A DNA stretch of 64,000 nt from Egaibacter sp046050465 (GCA_046050465.1 JBJOPS010000036.1:1-64000); one strand, 5' to 3'. Positions 16,446 through 25,251 are shown, counted from the stretch's first letter. The notes: generated by a model not told the origin, from the letters alone. Numbers and translations: made by a program.

Positions 16446-18061
16446 TCGCTCTTCAAAAACAGCTGATACACCGGGTTGGCCGTCTCTTCCACGCAGGGGT
16501 AACCCAGCGTCTTCAGAAACTGGTCAAACGCCTTGTTTTCCGCCGCGGGCACCTGCAGGCCCACCAGAATGCGTCCGTAGTCGGCGCCCTGGTTGCGGTA
16601 GTGAAACAGGCTGATGTTCCAGCCCGGGCGCATCAGGCTCAAAAACTTCATCAGCGCACCGGGCCGCTCGGGGAAGATGAAGCGCAGCAGCCGCTCGTCT
16701 TTCGCCAGCTTGGAGTGCCCGCCCACCATGTGGCGGATGTGCTCCTTGGCCAGCTCGTCATGCGTCAAATCCAGCGCCTTGAAGCCGTGTTTGTCGAAGT
16801 TGTTGGCGATCTTCAGCGATTCACCCCTGCCGTGCGTGGTCAGGCCCACAAACACATGGGCGGTGGCGCTGTCGCTGATGCGGTAGTTGAACTCCGTCAC
16901 CGAGCGTGGGCCGCCGGGCAGCTCGCCAATCAGCTCACAAAACCGCCGGAAACTGCCGCGCTCCTCGGGGATGGTCACGGCAAACAGCGCCTCGCGCTCC
17001 TCGCCCACCTCGGCCCGCTCGGCCACGAAGCGCAGGCGGTCGAAATTCATGTTCGCGCCGCACAGAATGGCAGCGTAGGTTTCACCCTTGGTCTTGTTTT
17101 TGGCGACGTACTGCTTGATGGCGGCCACCGCCAGCGCACCTGCGGGCTCGACGATGGAGCGGGTGTCCACAAACACGTCCTTGATGGCCGCGCACACAGC
17201 GTCGGTGTCCACGGTCATGTAGTCGTCCACCAGATGGCTGGCCACACGGAAGGTTTCTTCACCCACCAGTTTCACGGCAGTGCCGTCGGAGAACAGGCCC
17301 ACGTCGGGCAGGGTGACGCGTTTTTTGGCGGCTACGGACTGAATCATCGCGTCCGAGTCATTCATTTGCACGCCAATCACGCGGATGGACGGGTCCACCG
17401 CCTTGATGTAGTTGGACACGCCAGCAATCAGGCCGCCGCCGCCAATGGCTACAAATACCGCGTCCACACCGGCGCCGTTCTTCCCTCGTGTTTTTTGCCC
17501 GGCTTTATTTCCTGCTTTGGCAGCCTTGTCGGCGCCCAGGGTTTGCACCTGGCGCAGCATTTCCATGGCGATCGTGCCCTGGCCTGCAATCACGTCCGGG
17601 TCATCAAACGGGTGCACAAACGTCAGCCCTTGCTGTTTTTGTATCTCCAGCGAATGGGTGTAGGCATCGGAATAGCTTTCGCCAAACAGCACCACTTCGC
17701 CACCCAATCCGCGCACAGCGTCCACTTTTACCTGCGGCGTGGTGGTGGGCATCACGATGACGGCGCGGGTGCCCAGCTTGCTGGCACTCAAAGCCACACC
17801 TTGGGCGTGGTTGCCTGCGGATGCACAAATCACCCCCTTCTGGAGCTGCCCGGCGCTCAGGTGCGCCATCTTGTTATAGGCGCCACGCAGTTTGAAGCTG
17901 CGCACCGGTTGCTGGTCTTCGCGCTTGAGCAGCACCGTGTTGTGCAGGCGGCGGCTCAAGGCTCGCGCGGGCTCCAGCGCGGACTCAACAGCGACGTCGT
18001 AAACGCGGGCCGTGAGAATTTTCTTGAGGTAATCGGCAGGCGTGAGATGGGGTGCGGGCAT
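16442..18061 (-). CDS. ilvA: Threonine ammonia-lyase, biosynthetic
   Basis: This 539-residue PLP enzyme deaminates threonine to 2-oxobutanoate, the first step of isoleucine synthesis. The PLP lysine is K57 in SFKLRGAYNK, and the phosphate-binding loop GGGGLIAG follows residue ~207. Two ACT-like regulatory domains fill the C-terminal third, fitting the long, isoleucine-inhibited form. A Lys/Gly-rich insert (residues ~176-199) precedes DAVFVAIGGGG and is not expected in the family. Its DNA resembles a decayed copy of the dispersed repeat. The ATG at 18061 is chosen because upstream codons do not resemble IlvA. Confidence 0.95.
   Translation of the reverse strand: MPAPHLTPADYLKKILTARVYDVAVESALEPARALSRRLHNTVLLKREDQQPVRSFKLRGAYNKMAHLSAGQLQKGVICASAGNHAQGVALSASKLGTRAVIVMPTTTPQVKVDAVRGLGGEVVLFGESYSDAYTHSLEIQKQQGLTFVHPFDDPDVIAGQGTIAMEMLRQVQTLGADKAAKAGNKAGQKTRGKNGAGVDAVFVAIGGGGLIAGVSNYIKAVDPSIRVIGVQMNDSDAMIQSVAAKKRVTLPDVGLFSDGTAVKLVGEETFRVASHLVDDYMTVDTDAVCAAIKDVFVDTRSIVEPAGALAVAAIKQYVAKNKTKGETYAAILCGANMNFDRLRFVAERAEVGEEREALFAVTIPEERGSFRRFCELIGELPGGPRSVTEFNYRISDSATAHVFVGLTTHGRGESLKIANNFDKHGFKALDLTHDELAKEHIRHMVGGHSKLAKDERLLRFIFPERPGALMKFLSLMRPGWNISLFHYRNQGADYGRILVGLQVPAAENKAFDQFLKTLGYPCVEETANPVYQLFLKSE
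17473..17522 (+). repeat. Possible decayed copy of the dispersed element (in ilvA)
   Basis: CCCTCGTGTTTTTTGC matches the family core CCCTCGTGTTATATGC at 14 of 16 positions. The 3' hairpin is poorly kept (GCTTTATTTCCTGCTTTGGC). It lies antisense to ilvA and coincides with the anomalous Lys-rich insert. Confidence 0.35.
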
Positions 18062-18134
18062 GATGGGTAAACTCCTGCAGTCATTATAGGCACACCATAT
18101 TTTGCTCCGCGCGGGGCACTTTGAAAGGATCAAC

Positions 18135-18584
18135 ATGGAATGCACAGTCAGCTGGACCGGCGGCGCAGGCACACGCTCGGGCATGGGGTTTCTGGCCGAA
18201 ACCGGCAGCGGCCACACCATCATGATGGACGGCGCGCCCGATGCCGCCAAACCCGAAAACGGCGGCCAGAACCTGGCACCACGCCCCATGGAAACGCTGC
18301 TGGCGGGCGCGGGCGGCTGCACCGCCTATGACGTGGTGCTGATCCTCAAGCGCGGCCGCCACGATGTGCGCAACTGCTCGGTCAAGCTCTCTGCCGAGCG
18401 CGCCGAGGTGGACCCCAAAGTGTTCACGGCCATCAACATGCACTTCACGGTGTCCGGCAAGGGCATTCCCGCGCAGGCGGTGGAGCGCGCCATCGCCATG
18501 AGCCACGACAAATACTGCTCCGCCACCATCATGCTGGGCAAAACCGCAGCCATCACCACCAGTTTTGATTTGATCGAGGTTTGA
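18135..18584 (+). CDS. OsmC-like protein (YhfA type)
   Basis: This 149-residue OsmC-family protein carries the two conserved redox cysteines in GGCTAYDVV and KYCSATIML, the arrangement seen in YhfA-like members. OsmC and Ohr proteins reduce peroxides with thiols; the YhfA branch has no firm physiological substrate. The ATG at 18135 has GAAAGG upstream. It is divergent from ilvA with 73 bp between starts and convergent to coq7. Confidence 0.85.
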   Translation: MECTVSWTGGAGTRSGMGFLAETGSGHTIMMDGAPDAAKPENGGQNLAPRPMETLLAGAGGCTAYDVVLILKRGRHDVRNCSVKLSAERAEVDPKVFTAINMHFTVSGKGIPAQAVERAIAMSHDKYCSATIMLGKTAAITTSFDLIEV

Positions 18585-18605
18585 GGCTAAATCGGGCCTT
18601 TTTCA

Positions 18606-18666
18606 GGTGCCAAATCGACCCTCAGCCCTCTGTTTATATTCGTGAGTAGCTACTAATTTTGTAGCA
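18606..18666 (+). repeat. Dispersed palindromic element, copy 6 (intergenic)
   Basis: It begins GGTGCCAAATC, continues CTCAGCCCTC and CGTGAGTAGC, and ends in the hairpin GCTACTAATTTTGTAGC. It occupies the space between the 3' ends of the convergent OsmC-like gene and coq7. Confidence 0.85.
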
Positions 18667-18689
18667 AATGTGGAGGTGGCTGCGGCGCG

Positions 18690-19313
18690 CTAAACCCGGT
18701 GCGCCACAGCCGTCATCACCCTGGCCGCCACGCGCATCAGGTCTTTTACAGGCTGCGCCAGCTCCACGGCCCCGGCGTGCTGCGCGTCCAGCGCATGGCG
18801 CGCCTCGTCGTCCTTCATCTGCGCCACGATGGCGCGTGAGGCATGGTCATGGGGGGGCAGGCGTGTCAGGTGGCTCTGCAGGTGTGCTTCCACCTGCTTT
18901 TCAGTCTCCACCACAAAGCCCAGGCTTGGGCGCTCGCCTGCCCTGCCCGCGACCAGCCCCAGCCCGAAAGCACCGGCGTACCACAGCGGGTTGAGCAGCG
19001 AGGGCCGCGCGCCCAGCTCGTCCAGGCGCTGCCTCGTCCACGCCAGATGATCAGTTTCTTCAAGGCTGGCCCTCGTGAAATGGGCGCGAAGCGCTTCGTT
19101 TTTGGTAGCAAATGCCTGCGCCGTGTACAAAGCCTGGGCGCAGACTTCACCTGCATGGTTCACGCGCATCAACGCACCGGCCAGTTTTTTATCCGCGGCA
19201 GATAACGACGCAGCCGGTTGCGCTGGCAGCGCGGGACAAGCGCGACTCGCACGCGGCGCGGCAAACAGCGTGCGCAAGGCGGTGTCAGCAGCTGTCAAAA
19301 AAGTGTCCACCAT
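18690..19313 (-). CDS. coq7: 2-polyprenyl-3-methyl-6-methoxy-1,4-benzoquinone hydroxylase Coq7
   Basis: This 207-residue di-iron enzyme hydroxylates demethoxyubiquinone in the penultimate step of ubiquinone synthesis at the inner membrane. The iron ligands are visible as repeated E/ExxH motifs: NHAGEVCAQ, EETDHL, ETEKQVEAH and DDEARH. It is the Coq7-type alternative to UbiF, as usual in Comamonadaceae. It shares the quinone pathway with ispB at the left end but is not linked to it in an operon. Confidence 0.95.
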   Translation of the reverse strand: MVDTFLTAADTALRTLFAAPRASRACPALPAQPAASLSAADKKLAGALMRVNHAGEVCAQALYTAQAFATKNEALRAHFTRASLEETDHLAWTRQRLDELGARPSLLNPLWYAGAFGLGLVAGRAGERPSLGFVVETEKQVEAHLQSHLTRLPPHDHASRAIVAQMKDDEARHALDAQHAGAVELAQPVKDLMRVAARVMTAVAHRV

Positions 19314-19633
19314 GGCCCCCGGTCAAGACATATTGGTCATGCCGGCATTGTCCTGCAACAACTGCTTGCGCCCCGGCGCAGAATAAGGGTAAACCCTGAG
19401 TTTCCAGTGCCTACCAATTCCAAAAGGTTTGTTTGGGGCGGTGTAAATAGCATGTTTCACTTTGTTGCAAGTCTGCCACGAAAGCCATTTTCCCCCCTCT
19501 TTTCAAGCCTTTTCCTTTGCCAAATGGGGCTCGGTCTGGTGCAATAGCGGCAACTTCCTAAAAGCAGGAGGTTGGCCCGGGGATCCGAAGTCTTCGCACC
19601 GGAGCCCGATGTTTAACCTTGGAGAAATCTGAA
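19314..19633. other. Long leader region upstream of the first porin gene
   Basis: About 320 bp without a supported gene. It holds the promoter of coq7 (leftward) and the promoter and untranslated leader of the first porin. I see no convincing -35/-10 pair. Frames crossing it are not protein-like. A leader hairpin at 19551-19574 is listed separately, and a ribosome binding site (GGAG at 19621) precedes the porin ATG. Confidence 0.5.
19551..19574 (+). promoter_or_regulatory. Leader hairpin of the first porin mRNA
   Basis: CAACTTCCT pairs with AGGAGGTTG around loop AAAAGC (9 bp including one G-U pair). It has no U-run, so it is not a terminator. It contains an AGGAGG far from the start codon, and may be a stability or regulatory structure. 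Confidence 0.35.
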
Positions 19634-20653
19634 ATGAAAAAAACCCTCGTAGCTGTTGCTGCTTTGGCTCTGGTTGGTGCAGCTTCTGCCCAGTCCACAG
19701 TTAACCTGACCGGCAAATTCCGCTTTGCTTACCAAGCCATCAATAGTGGCTCTGGTGCTGCAAACGCCAAGTCAAACGGCTTTGCAGTGACCGACGGTGA
19801 CGTCGTGTTCGCAGCTGTTGAAGACCTCGGCGGCGGCATGAAGGCTGGCGCTACCATGGCCGTTCGCGTCCGTGGCCGCGCAACCACCTCAACTGCTTCC
19901 GCTACTGCTGTCGTTGCTCCTGCTACCACTTTGGCTGGCTCAGCAAGCGGCGCGCCAGTTGACGGCCGTGATGCCACCATCTGGTTGTCTGGTGGCTTCG
20001 GCACGCTGGTTGGCGGTGCAGTTGAAGCCGGTAACGGCATCATCGGTCTGGGCGGCGCTGGTGCCCCTGTGATTGGTCTGGACGATGGCACCGCCTTGGC
20101 TGGTGGCACCAACGTTGACTGGCTGGCCTACACCACGCCTAACATGGGTGGTTTCACCGCAACCGTTCAACTGATCGACTCCCTCGGCGCTCCTGGCGCT
20201 GGCGGCATGCAGTCCCTTGCAGCAACGCAAGATGCAACCCTGATCGGCGCTGGCTACTCCAACGGCCCTATCAACTTCAAAGCTGATTACACCAGCTTTG
20301 GTGCCAACGCTGCTGCTGCACCTCAGGCTGACAGCCGTCTGCGCCTCTCCGGCAACTACAACCTGGGTGTCGCCACCGTGGGCCTGGGTTATCAGCGTGC
20401 CGAAAACTCTGCTAACACCAAAGATACCCAGTACATCCTGGGTGTTGCCGCACCGTTCGGTCCTGTGACGGTTGGTGCCAACCTGACACGCCGCTCGGTG
20501 ACCGGCGGCCTGAAGGTGTCTGGCTACGATGTGGGTGCATCTTACAATCTGAGCAAGCGTACCTACGTGAACGTGGCATACAAGTCGGTTGACAGCAGCG
20601 CTGCAGTTGACAATGCAACCCAGTTCCGTATCCAGCTGGCTCACTCGTTCTAA
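19634..20653 (+). CDS. Outer-membrane porin (Gram-negative porin, Comamonadaceae type)
   Basis: This 339-residue trimeric porin precursor has a signal peptide, MKKTLVAVAALALVGAASA with cleavage before QS, beta-strand alternation throughout and a terminal Phe (LAHSF) for BAM recognition. It shares its first 26 coding bases and the APATTLAGS-GAPVDGRDA block with the next gene, so the two look like tandem duplicates that have since diverged. The ATG at 19634 follows GGAG with good spacing. A strong terminator follows. Confidence 0.92.
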   Translation: MKKTLVAVAALALVGAASAQSTVNLTGKFRFAYQAINSGSGAANAKSNGFAVTDGDVVFAAVEDLGGGMKAGATMAVRVRGRATTSTASATAVVAPATTLAGSASGAPVDGRDATIWLSGGFGTLVGGAVEAGNGIIGLGGAGAPVIGLDDGTALAGGTNVDWLAYTTPNMGGFTATVQLIDSLGAPGAGGMQSLAATQDATLIGAGYSNGPINFKADYTSFGANAAAAPQADSRLRLSGNYNLGVATVGLGYQRAENSANTKDTQYILGVAAPFGPVTVGANLTRRSVTGGLKVSGYDVGASYNLSKRTYVNVAYKSVDSSAAVDNATQFRIQLAHSF

Positions 20654-20693
20654 TTTGACGCTGGCGTGAGTCAGCATTCAAACTGAATGAACG

Positions 20694-20727
20694 AAAACCC
20701 CCGTGGCGAAAGCCCCGGGGGTTTTTT
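20694..20727 (+). terminator. Rho-independent terminator after the first porin
   Basis: An A-run, stem CCCCCG/CGGGGG and a run of six T (20722-20727) form a typical intrinsic terminator 40 bp past the porin stop. Confidence 0.9.
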
Positions 20728-20870
20728 CTTGAGCGGTGTTTCAAATTGTTGCACTCGTGCAACCGGGGCTAAAAATCCCCTGATTTTTCAGGCATACAGA
20801 TTGCTAGACCGCACTGGCTCTGTTCAAATAAACCGCGCTCTGTTAAATGAGAGTCTTCCCCCGGGTCACA

Positions 20871-20886
20871 TCCACTGCGAAGTGGA
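20871..20886 (+). promoter_or_regulatory. GNRA-capped leader hairpin of the second porin
   Basis: TCCACT-GCGA-AGTGGA forms a 6-bp stem with a GNRA tetraloop 28 bases before the porin ATG. It lies in the presumed untranslated leader and may stabilise the mRNA or be a target for a small RNA or chaperone. The first porin has a different leader hairpin. Confidence 0.35.
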
Positions 20887-20914
20887 CTCCCTATCAACTT
20901 TTAGGAAATAACAC

Positions 20915-21916
20915 ATGAAAAAAACCCTCGTAGCTGTTGCGGCCCTTGCCTTGGCCGGTGGTGCATTTGCACAGTCCGCCGCGGCTGTGTCTGGCAAATT
21001 CGGCTTTGCCTACACCAATGGAAAATCTGGCACTGGTGCCAAGTCCAGCGGTTTCGGCGTAACTGATGGCAACATCACCTTCGCTGCTTCTGAAGATCTG
21101 GGTGGTGGCCTGAAGGCTGGCGTTTCCATGGATGTGCGTGTGCGTGGTCGTGGCGTCACCTCAGTGTCTTCTGCTGCTGCACCTGTTGCTCCTGCTACTA
21201 CCTTGGCTGGTTCTACAAGCGGCGCTCCAGTCGATGGCCGTGATGCGTACGTTTACCTGTCCGGCGGCTTCGGTGAAATCAAGGGTGGTGCAGTGGATGC
21301 CCAGTACCAAACCCTTCTCGATCTGGCTCACCCCCTGCAAGGCCAAGGTCTGGATTCCTGCAACACCAAGTTCAACTGCGGCGACTCGACAGTTGACATG
21401 TTGCAGTACACCACCCCCAGCATGAGCGGCTTCACCGCATCTGTGATGTTGGCTGATGCCAATGGCGCCGGTGGCCAGCAGTCTGCCGCCGGCACCCGTG
21501 ACTCTGTGCAACTCGGCCTGGCTTACTCCAACGGCCCGCTGAACGCAGGTTTTGAGTACACGTCCTTTGGTCTCAATGCAGCTGCTGCTGCTACCAATTC
21601 CAAGAGCCGTTATCGCTTGTCCGGTAACTACAGCCTGGGCGCTGTGACCATCGGTGCTGGTTTCGCCAGCGAGAAATATGCTGCTTACACTCAGAAAGAA
21701 ACCGCTCTGGGCGTTTCTTCTGCCTTTGGTGCTGTCGGTGTTGGCCTGAACTGGGTTAACGCCAAATCCAACGGCACCACCGAGTCGGGCTGGGAAGCGG
21801 TTGCTGATTACTCGATGAGCAAGCGCACCAGCGTTCAAGTGTCTTATCGCTCTGAAGATGCTAACCTGGCTAACCGGGTTACCTCATTCCGTACCCGCCT
21901 GATGCACAAGTTCTGA
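20915..21916 (+). CDS. Outer-membrane porin, second tandem copy
   Basis: This 333-residue porin precursor has a nearly identical signal peptide start (MKKTLVAVAALAL) and cleavage at AFA-QS. It ends in RLMHKF, the terminal Phe typical of outer-membrane beta-barrels. Compared with its neighbour it has an extra loop with a possible disulfide (CNTKFNCGD, mid-protein). Its own leader and terminator show it is transcribed separately. The two genes could be differentially used porins with different loop properties. Confidence 0.92.
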   Translation: MKKTLVAVAALALAGGAFAQSAAAVSGKFGFAYTNGKSGTGAKSSGFGVTDGNITFAASEDLGGGLKAGVSMDVRVRGRGVTSVSSAAAPVAPATTLAGSTSGAPVDGRDAYVYLSGGFGEIKGGAVDAQYQTLLDLAHPLQGQGLDSCNTKFNCGDSTVDMLQYTTPSMSGFTASVMLADANGAGGQQSAAGTRDSVQLGLAYSNGPLNAGFEYTSFGLNAAAAATNSKSRYRLSGNYSLGAVTIGAGFASEKYAAYTQKETALGVSSAFGAVGVGLNWVNAKSNGTTESGWEAVADYSMSKRTSVQVSYRSEDANLANRVTSFRTRLMHKF

Positions 21917-21954
21917 TTGCGCGCTAACCTCTCGGTTAGCTTCCAGTCATAACA

Positions 21955-21986
21955 AAACCCCCCGCAACGCAAGTTGCGGGGGGTTT
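21955..21986 (+). terminator. Terminator after the second porin
   Basis: A 14-bp perfect stem (AAACCCCCCGCAAC with GTTGCGGGGGGTTT) around loop GCAA, followed by T residues. A smaller hairpin GCTAAC-CTCTCG-GTTAGC precedes it at ~21923-21940. Confidence 0.85.
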
Positions 21987-22045
21987 CTACGTAGGGTGCT
22001 GGATGCAATTTCTGTTACTGTATGTAACCAATGATTCTGTAACCA

Positions 22046-22864
22046 ATGATTTGTTTTTTCCGGCTGCTGCCGGTTTTCTTTTATCTGCTGCTTGCGGGCT
22101 GTGCCGGCGTTGCCACGAATGTTTCGTCGGGTGACGAGGGTGATGGCGCGCGTGCTGCACTAACCACCTCTATTCCCTGGGTTCAGGCGGCGCCCGTGCT
22201 TCCTGTGTCTTCAGCGGCTGTTGCGCCGGTTGAATGGCATCACACGGCGTTTCCTGGCAAAAAGGCCAGCCGTTACAACGTGGTAAAACTGGACGGGCGC
22301 AATGCAATGGCGGTGCAGGCGCATTCATCTGCCAGCATGTTGCGTCACAAGCTGCGGGTTGAACCCGCTGACCTGCACCAACTTCGGTTCTCGTGGAAGG
22401 TGCCTGCCTTGATTGAGGCGGCCGACCTTACCCGGCGTGACCTGGGCGATTCCCCCGTTCGTATTGTTTTGGCGTTTGAGGGTGACCGAGCCAGGTTTTC
22501 GCCCAGAAATGCGATGCTGTCCGAATTGGCCCATGCCCTGACCGGCGAGCCCTTGCCCTATGCCACGCTGATGTATGTGTGGTGCAACGACCGTGAGCCC
22601 GGCTCGGTGATCATCAACCCGCGCACCGATCGCATTCGCAAGTTGGTGATGGAGTCGGGCCCCGGAAATCTGGGCCAGTGGCTGGACTATGAGCGCGATA
22701 TTCGGGCTGATTTTGAAAAAGCCTTTGGCGAGGCGCCGGGTGCCCTGCTGGCTGTTGGCATCATGACAGACAGCGACAACACCCAGTCCACCACGCAGGC
22801 ATGGTATGGGCCCGTGAGGCTGGTGCCTCCTGGCCAGGTGGCCAGCGTGCTGCTGAAACAATAA
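22046..22864 (+). CDS. DUF3047 lipoprotein
   Basis: This 272-residue protein of unknown function has a lipoprotein signal (LLLAGC, Cys19), so it is probably anchored to the outer membrane. The body matches the DUF3047 pattern, with blocks YATLMYVWCND and GIMTDSDNTQ near the C-terminus. No enzymatic role is known to me. It follows the second porin after its terminator and is convergent with hexR, only 25 bp away, so any link to either is unproven. Confidence 0.75.
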   Translation: MICFFRLLPVFFYLLLAGCAGVATNVSSGDEGDGARAALTTSIPWVQAAPVLPVSSAAVAPVEWHHTAFPGKKASRYNVVKLDGRNAMAVQAHSSASMLRHKLRVEPADLHQLRFSWKVPALIEAADLTRRDLGDSPVRIVLAFEGDRARFSPRNAMLSELAHALTGEPLPYATLMYVWCNDREPGSVIINPRTDRIRKLVMESGPGNLGQWLDYERDIRADFEKAFGEAPGALLAVGIMTDSDNTQSTTQAWYGPVRLVPPGQVASVLLKQ

Positions 22865-22889
22865 GCTTTTTTGGGGCCCCGGTCAGTGT

Positions 22890-23738
22890 TCAGGCGTAGC
22901 GCTTGTTGCGCAGGTTGTTTTTCATTTCCTGCAGCCGCGGCTGCAGCTTGCCGCCGCCAATGCGCAGCGCTACGCAGGTGACCAGTACGTCAATGATCAG
23001 CAGGTGCAGCAGGCGCGAAACCATCGGGCTGTAGCGATCAAATCCTTCAGGGTGGTCGGCGGATAGATGAATGTGGCCTGCCGCTGCCAGGGGCGAGCCA
23101 CTGGCGGTGATGACAATGGTGGTAGCCCCATTTTTCCGCGCGATATCACAGGCGTCCATCAGGTCTCGCGTACGGCCGGAGTTGGACACCACCACGACGC
23201 AGTCTTGCGGGCCCAGCATGGAGGCGCTCATGACTTGCATATGGCCGTCGCTGTAGGCAACGGTATGGACACCCAGGCGAAAGAACTTGTGCTGGGCGTC
23301 CTGGGCGACGACGCCGGAGTTTCCCACTCCAAAGAACTCGATGCGTTTGCCGCTGGTGTAGGCGCCTACCAATGCTTCGGTGGCTTTTTCAATGGCGAAG
23401 GTGGAGGCATCATTGCGGTACTTGAGGAACGCAGCCACCGTGTTGTCCACGACCTTGACCATGATGTCGCTGGTTTTGTCATCGGCATCCACACTGCGGT
23501 GAATGAAGGGCACGCCTTCGCTCACACTGCCAGCCAGTTTCAGCTTGAAGTCGGACAGGCCGTCGTACCCTACGCTGCGGCAAAACCGCACCACCGTGGG
23601 TTTGCTCACGTGTGCGCGATCGGCCAGTTCGCTCACAGGCAGATTGGCGAACGCACGTGGATCAGCCAGGACCAGCTTGCCAACGCGCTGCTCTGCAGGT
23701 GCCAGGGATGGCAGGGAGGCTTTTATCCGGTCCAGCAT
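22890..23738 (-). CDS. hexR: HexR-type RpiR-family transcriptional regulator
   Basis: This 282-residue repressor has an N-terminal helix-turn-helix (SELADRAHVSKPTVVRFCRSVGYDGLSDFKLKL region, ~36-70) and a C-terminal SIS sugar-phosphate-binding domain (FFGVGNSGVVAQDAQ; VVSNSGRTRD). HexR proteins repress central carbohydrate genes such as zwf and are released by 2-keto-3-deoxy-6-phosphogluconate. It sits 26 bp downstream of zwf, and a candidate operator lies in the zwf/tal gap. Identification rests on sequence and neighbourhood together. Confidence 0.9.
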   Translation of the reverse strand: MLDRIKASLPSLAPAEQRVGKLVLADPRAFANLPVSELADRAHVSKPTVVRFCRSVGYDGLSDFKLKLAGSVSEGVPFIHRSVDADDKTSDIMVKVVDNTVAAFLKYRNDASTFAIEKATEALVGAYTSGKRIEFFGVGNSGVVAQDAQHKFFRLGVHTVAYSDGHMQVMSASMLGPQDCVVVVSNSGRTRDLMDACDIARKNGATTIVITASGSPLAAAGHIHLSADHPEGFDRYSPMVSRLLHLLIIDVLVTCVALRIGGGKLQPRLQEMKNNLRNKRYA

Positions 23739-23764
23739 GGTGGTTTTTGCCCAGTGTTGCCGGG

Positions 23765-25231
23765 TCAGGATTCTTCAGACCAGCAGTAGCCGTCTCGTGC
23801 AATCATGGCGCTGGATGCACTGGGGCCCCAGGTGCCCGAGGCATAGGTGCGTGGCCCCTGTGCATCGTTTTTCCAGAAGTCGAGAATCGGCTCCACCCAG
23901 CGCCAGGCTTCTTCCTGCTCGTCGCTGCGGACAAACAGGTTCAGCCGACCGTCGATCACGTCCAGCAGCAAACGCTCATAGGCGCCTACGCGGCCCGAGC
24001 CAAAGCGTTTGTCAAAGTCCAGATCCAGCTGGACCGGTGCCAGGTTTTGTACCGAAGCCCGTGTGCCCTGGCGGTTGTCCTGTCCCTGCGCGAGCAAGTG
24101 CAGTTCCAGACCGTCTTTGGGCTGGAGGTTGATCACCAGCCGGTTGGATGCGCCCATGTTGGAGTTGAAAATGGCATGTGGCGTAGGCCGGAAATTCACC
24201 ACGATGCGGGCATCTCGCCCGGCCAGCCGTTTGCCGGTGCGGATGTAGAAGGGCACGCCAGCCCAGCGCCAGTTGGAAATTTCGGTGCGCAGGGCCACAA
24301 AGGTTTCGGTCTGGCTTTGCGGGTTGACACCGGCTTCGTCCCGGTAGGCGGCCTGCGGCGCGCCATTGATGGCCCCGGCGCCATATTGACCGCGGATTAC
24401 ATCCTGCGACAGGGATTCCTGCGTCCAGGGTTTGAGCGAGCGCAGCACCTTGAGTTTTTCGTCGCGAATGGCATCGGCATGGGAATTGATCGGTGGCTCC
24501 ATGCCAATGGCGCACAGCAGTTGCAGGGCATGGTTTTGCACCATGTCGCGCAATGCGCCGGTGGTTTCGTAAAACGCACCACGTTTTTCCACACCCAGTT
24601 CTTCGGCAATGGTGATCTGGATGTTGGCTATGTGTTCGCGCCGCCACAAAGGCTCGAACAGCGCATTGCCAAAGCGCAGTGCAAAGAGGTTTTGCACGGC
24701 AGGCTTGCCCAGGTAGTGGTCAATCCGGAAAACCTGGTTTTCCTTGAAAATCTGGCACACGGTGTGGTTGATGTCCCGGTTGGAGGCCAGGTCATGCCCC
24801 AGCGGTTTTTCCAGTACCACGCGGGTGTTGGCTGTGTTCAGGCCACTGGCGGCGAGTTGTTCGCACACGGTGGTGAACAGCGTGGGGGCGGTGGCCACAT
24901 ACATCACCACCGTGTCGGCGCTGCGGTCACGCAGCGTGCGGGCCAGGTGGGCGTAGTCGTCGGATTTGGACAGGTCCATCCGCACGAATTCCAGCAAGGC
25001 GGCAAACCGGGTAAATTCTTCTTCACTGGGTCGTTTGGCCAGATCCACGTTGTCAAAACGGGCCTTGATCTGGGCGCGGTATTGTTGATGAGTCAGGTCA
25101 TCGCGCCCAACCCCAATGATGCGCCCGCCTGTGGGCAGGGAGCCGTGGCGAAAGGCTTGAAAAAGGGCGGGCATGAGTTTTCGCCAGGCCAGATCGCCGG
25201 TGCCACCAAATAGAACGAGGTCAAAAGACAT
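23765..25231 (-). CDS. zwf: Glucose-6-phosphate 1-dehydrogenase
   Basis: This 488-residue enzyme oxidises glucose-6-phosphate to 6-phosphogluconolactone, producing NADPH. The nucleotide-binding FGGTGDLAWRKL is at the N-terminus, and the catalytic signature RIDHYLGK is in the middle. The ATG at 25231 directly precedes the conserved FGGTGDLA block; upstream codons do not look coding. It heads a leftward zwf-hexR unit, divergent from tal-pgi, which fits a shared HexR-controlled promoter region. Confidence 0.97.
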   Translation of the reverse strand: MSFDLVLFGGTGDLAWRKLMPALFQAFRHGSLPTGGRIIGVGRDDLTHQQYRAQIKARFDNVDLAKRPSEEEFTRFAALLEFVRMDLSKSDDYAHLARTLRDRSADTVVMYVATAPTLFTTVCEQLAASGLNTANTRVVLEKPLGHDLASNRDINHTVCQIFKENQVFRIDHYLGKPAVQNLFALRFGNALFEPLWRREHIANIQITIAEELGVEKRGAFYETTGALRDMVQNHALQLLCAIGMEPPINSHADAIRDEKLKVLRSLKPWTQESLSQDVIRGQYGAGAINGAPQAAYRDEAGVNPQSQTETFVALRTEISNWRWAGVPFYIRTGKRLAGRDARIVVNFRPTPHAIFNSNMGASNRLVINLQPKDGLELHLLAQGQDNRQGTRASVQNLAPVQLDLDFDKRFGSGRVGAYERLLLDVIDGRLNLFVRSDEQEEAWRWVEPILDFWKNDAQGPRTYASGTWGPSASSAMIARDGYCWSEES

Positions 25232-25251
25232 ACAGAATGACGCGTCAAAAG

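Noticed and set aside
22020..22050. Direct repeat GTAACCAATGATT, twice, before the DUF3047 gene.
   Set aside because: A simple short duplication; one copy contains the start codon and nothing suggests regulation.
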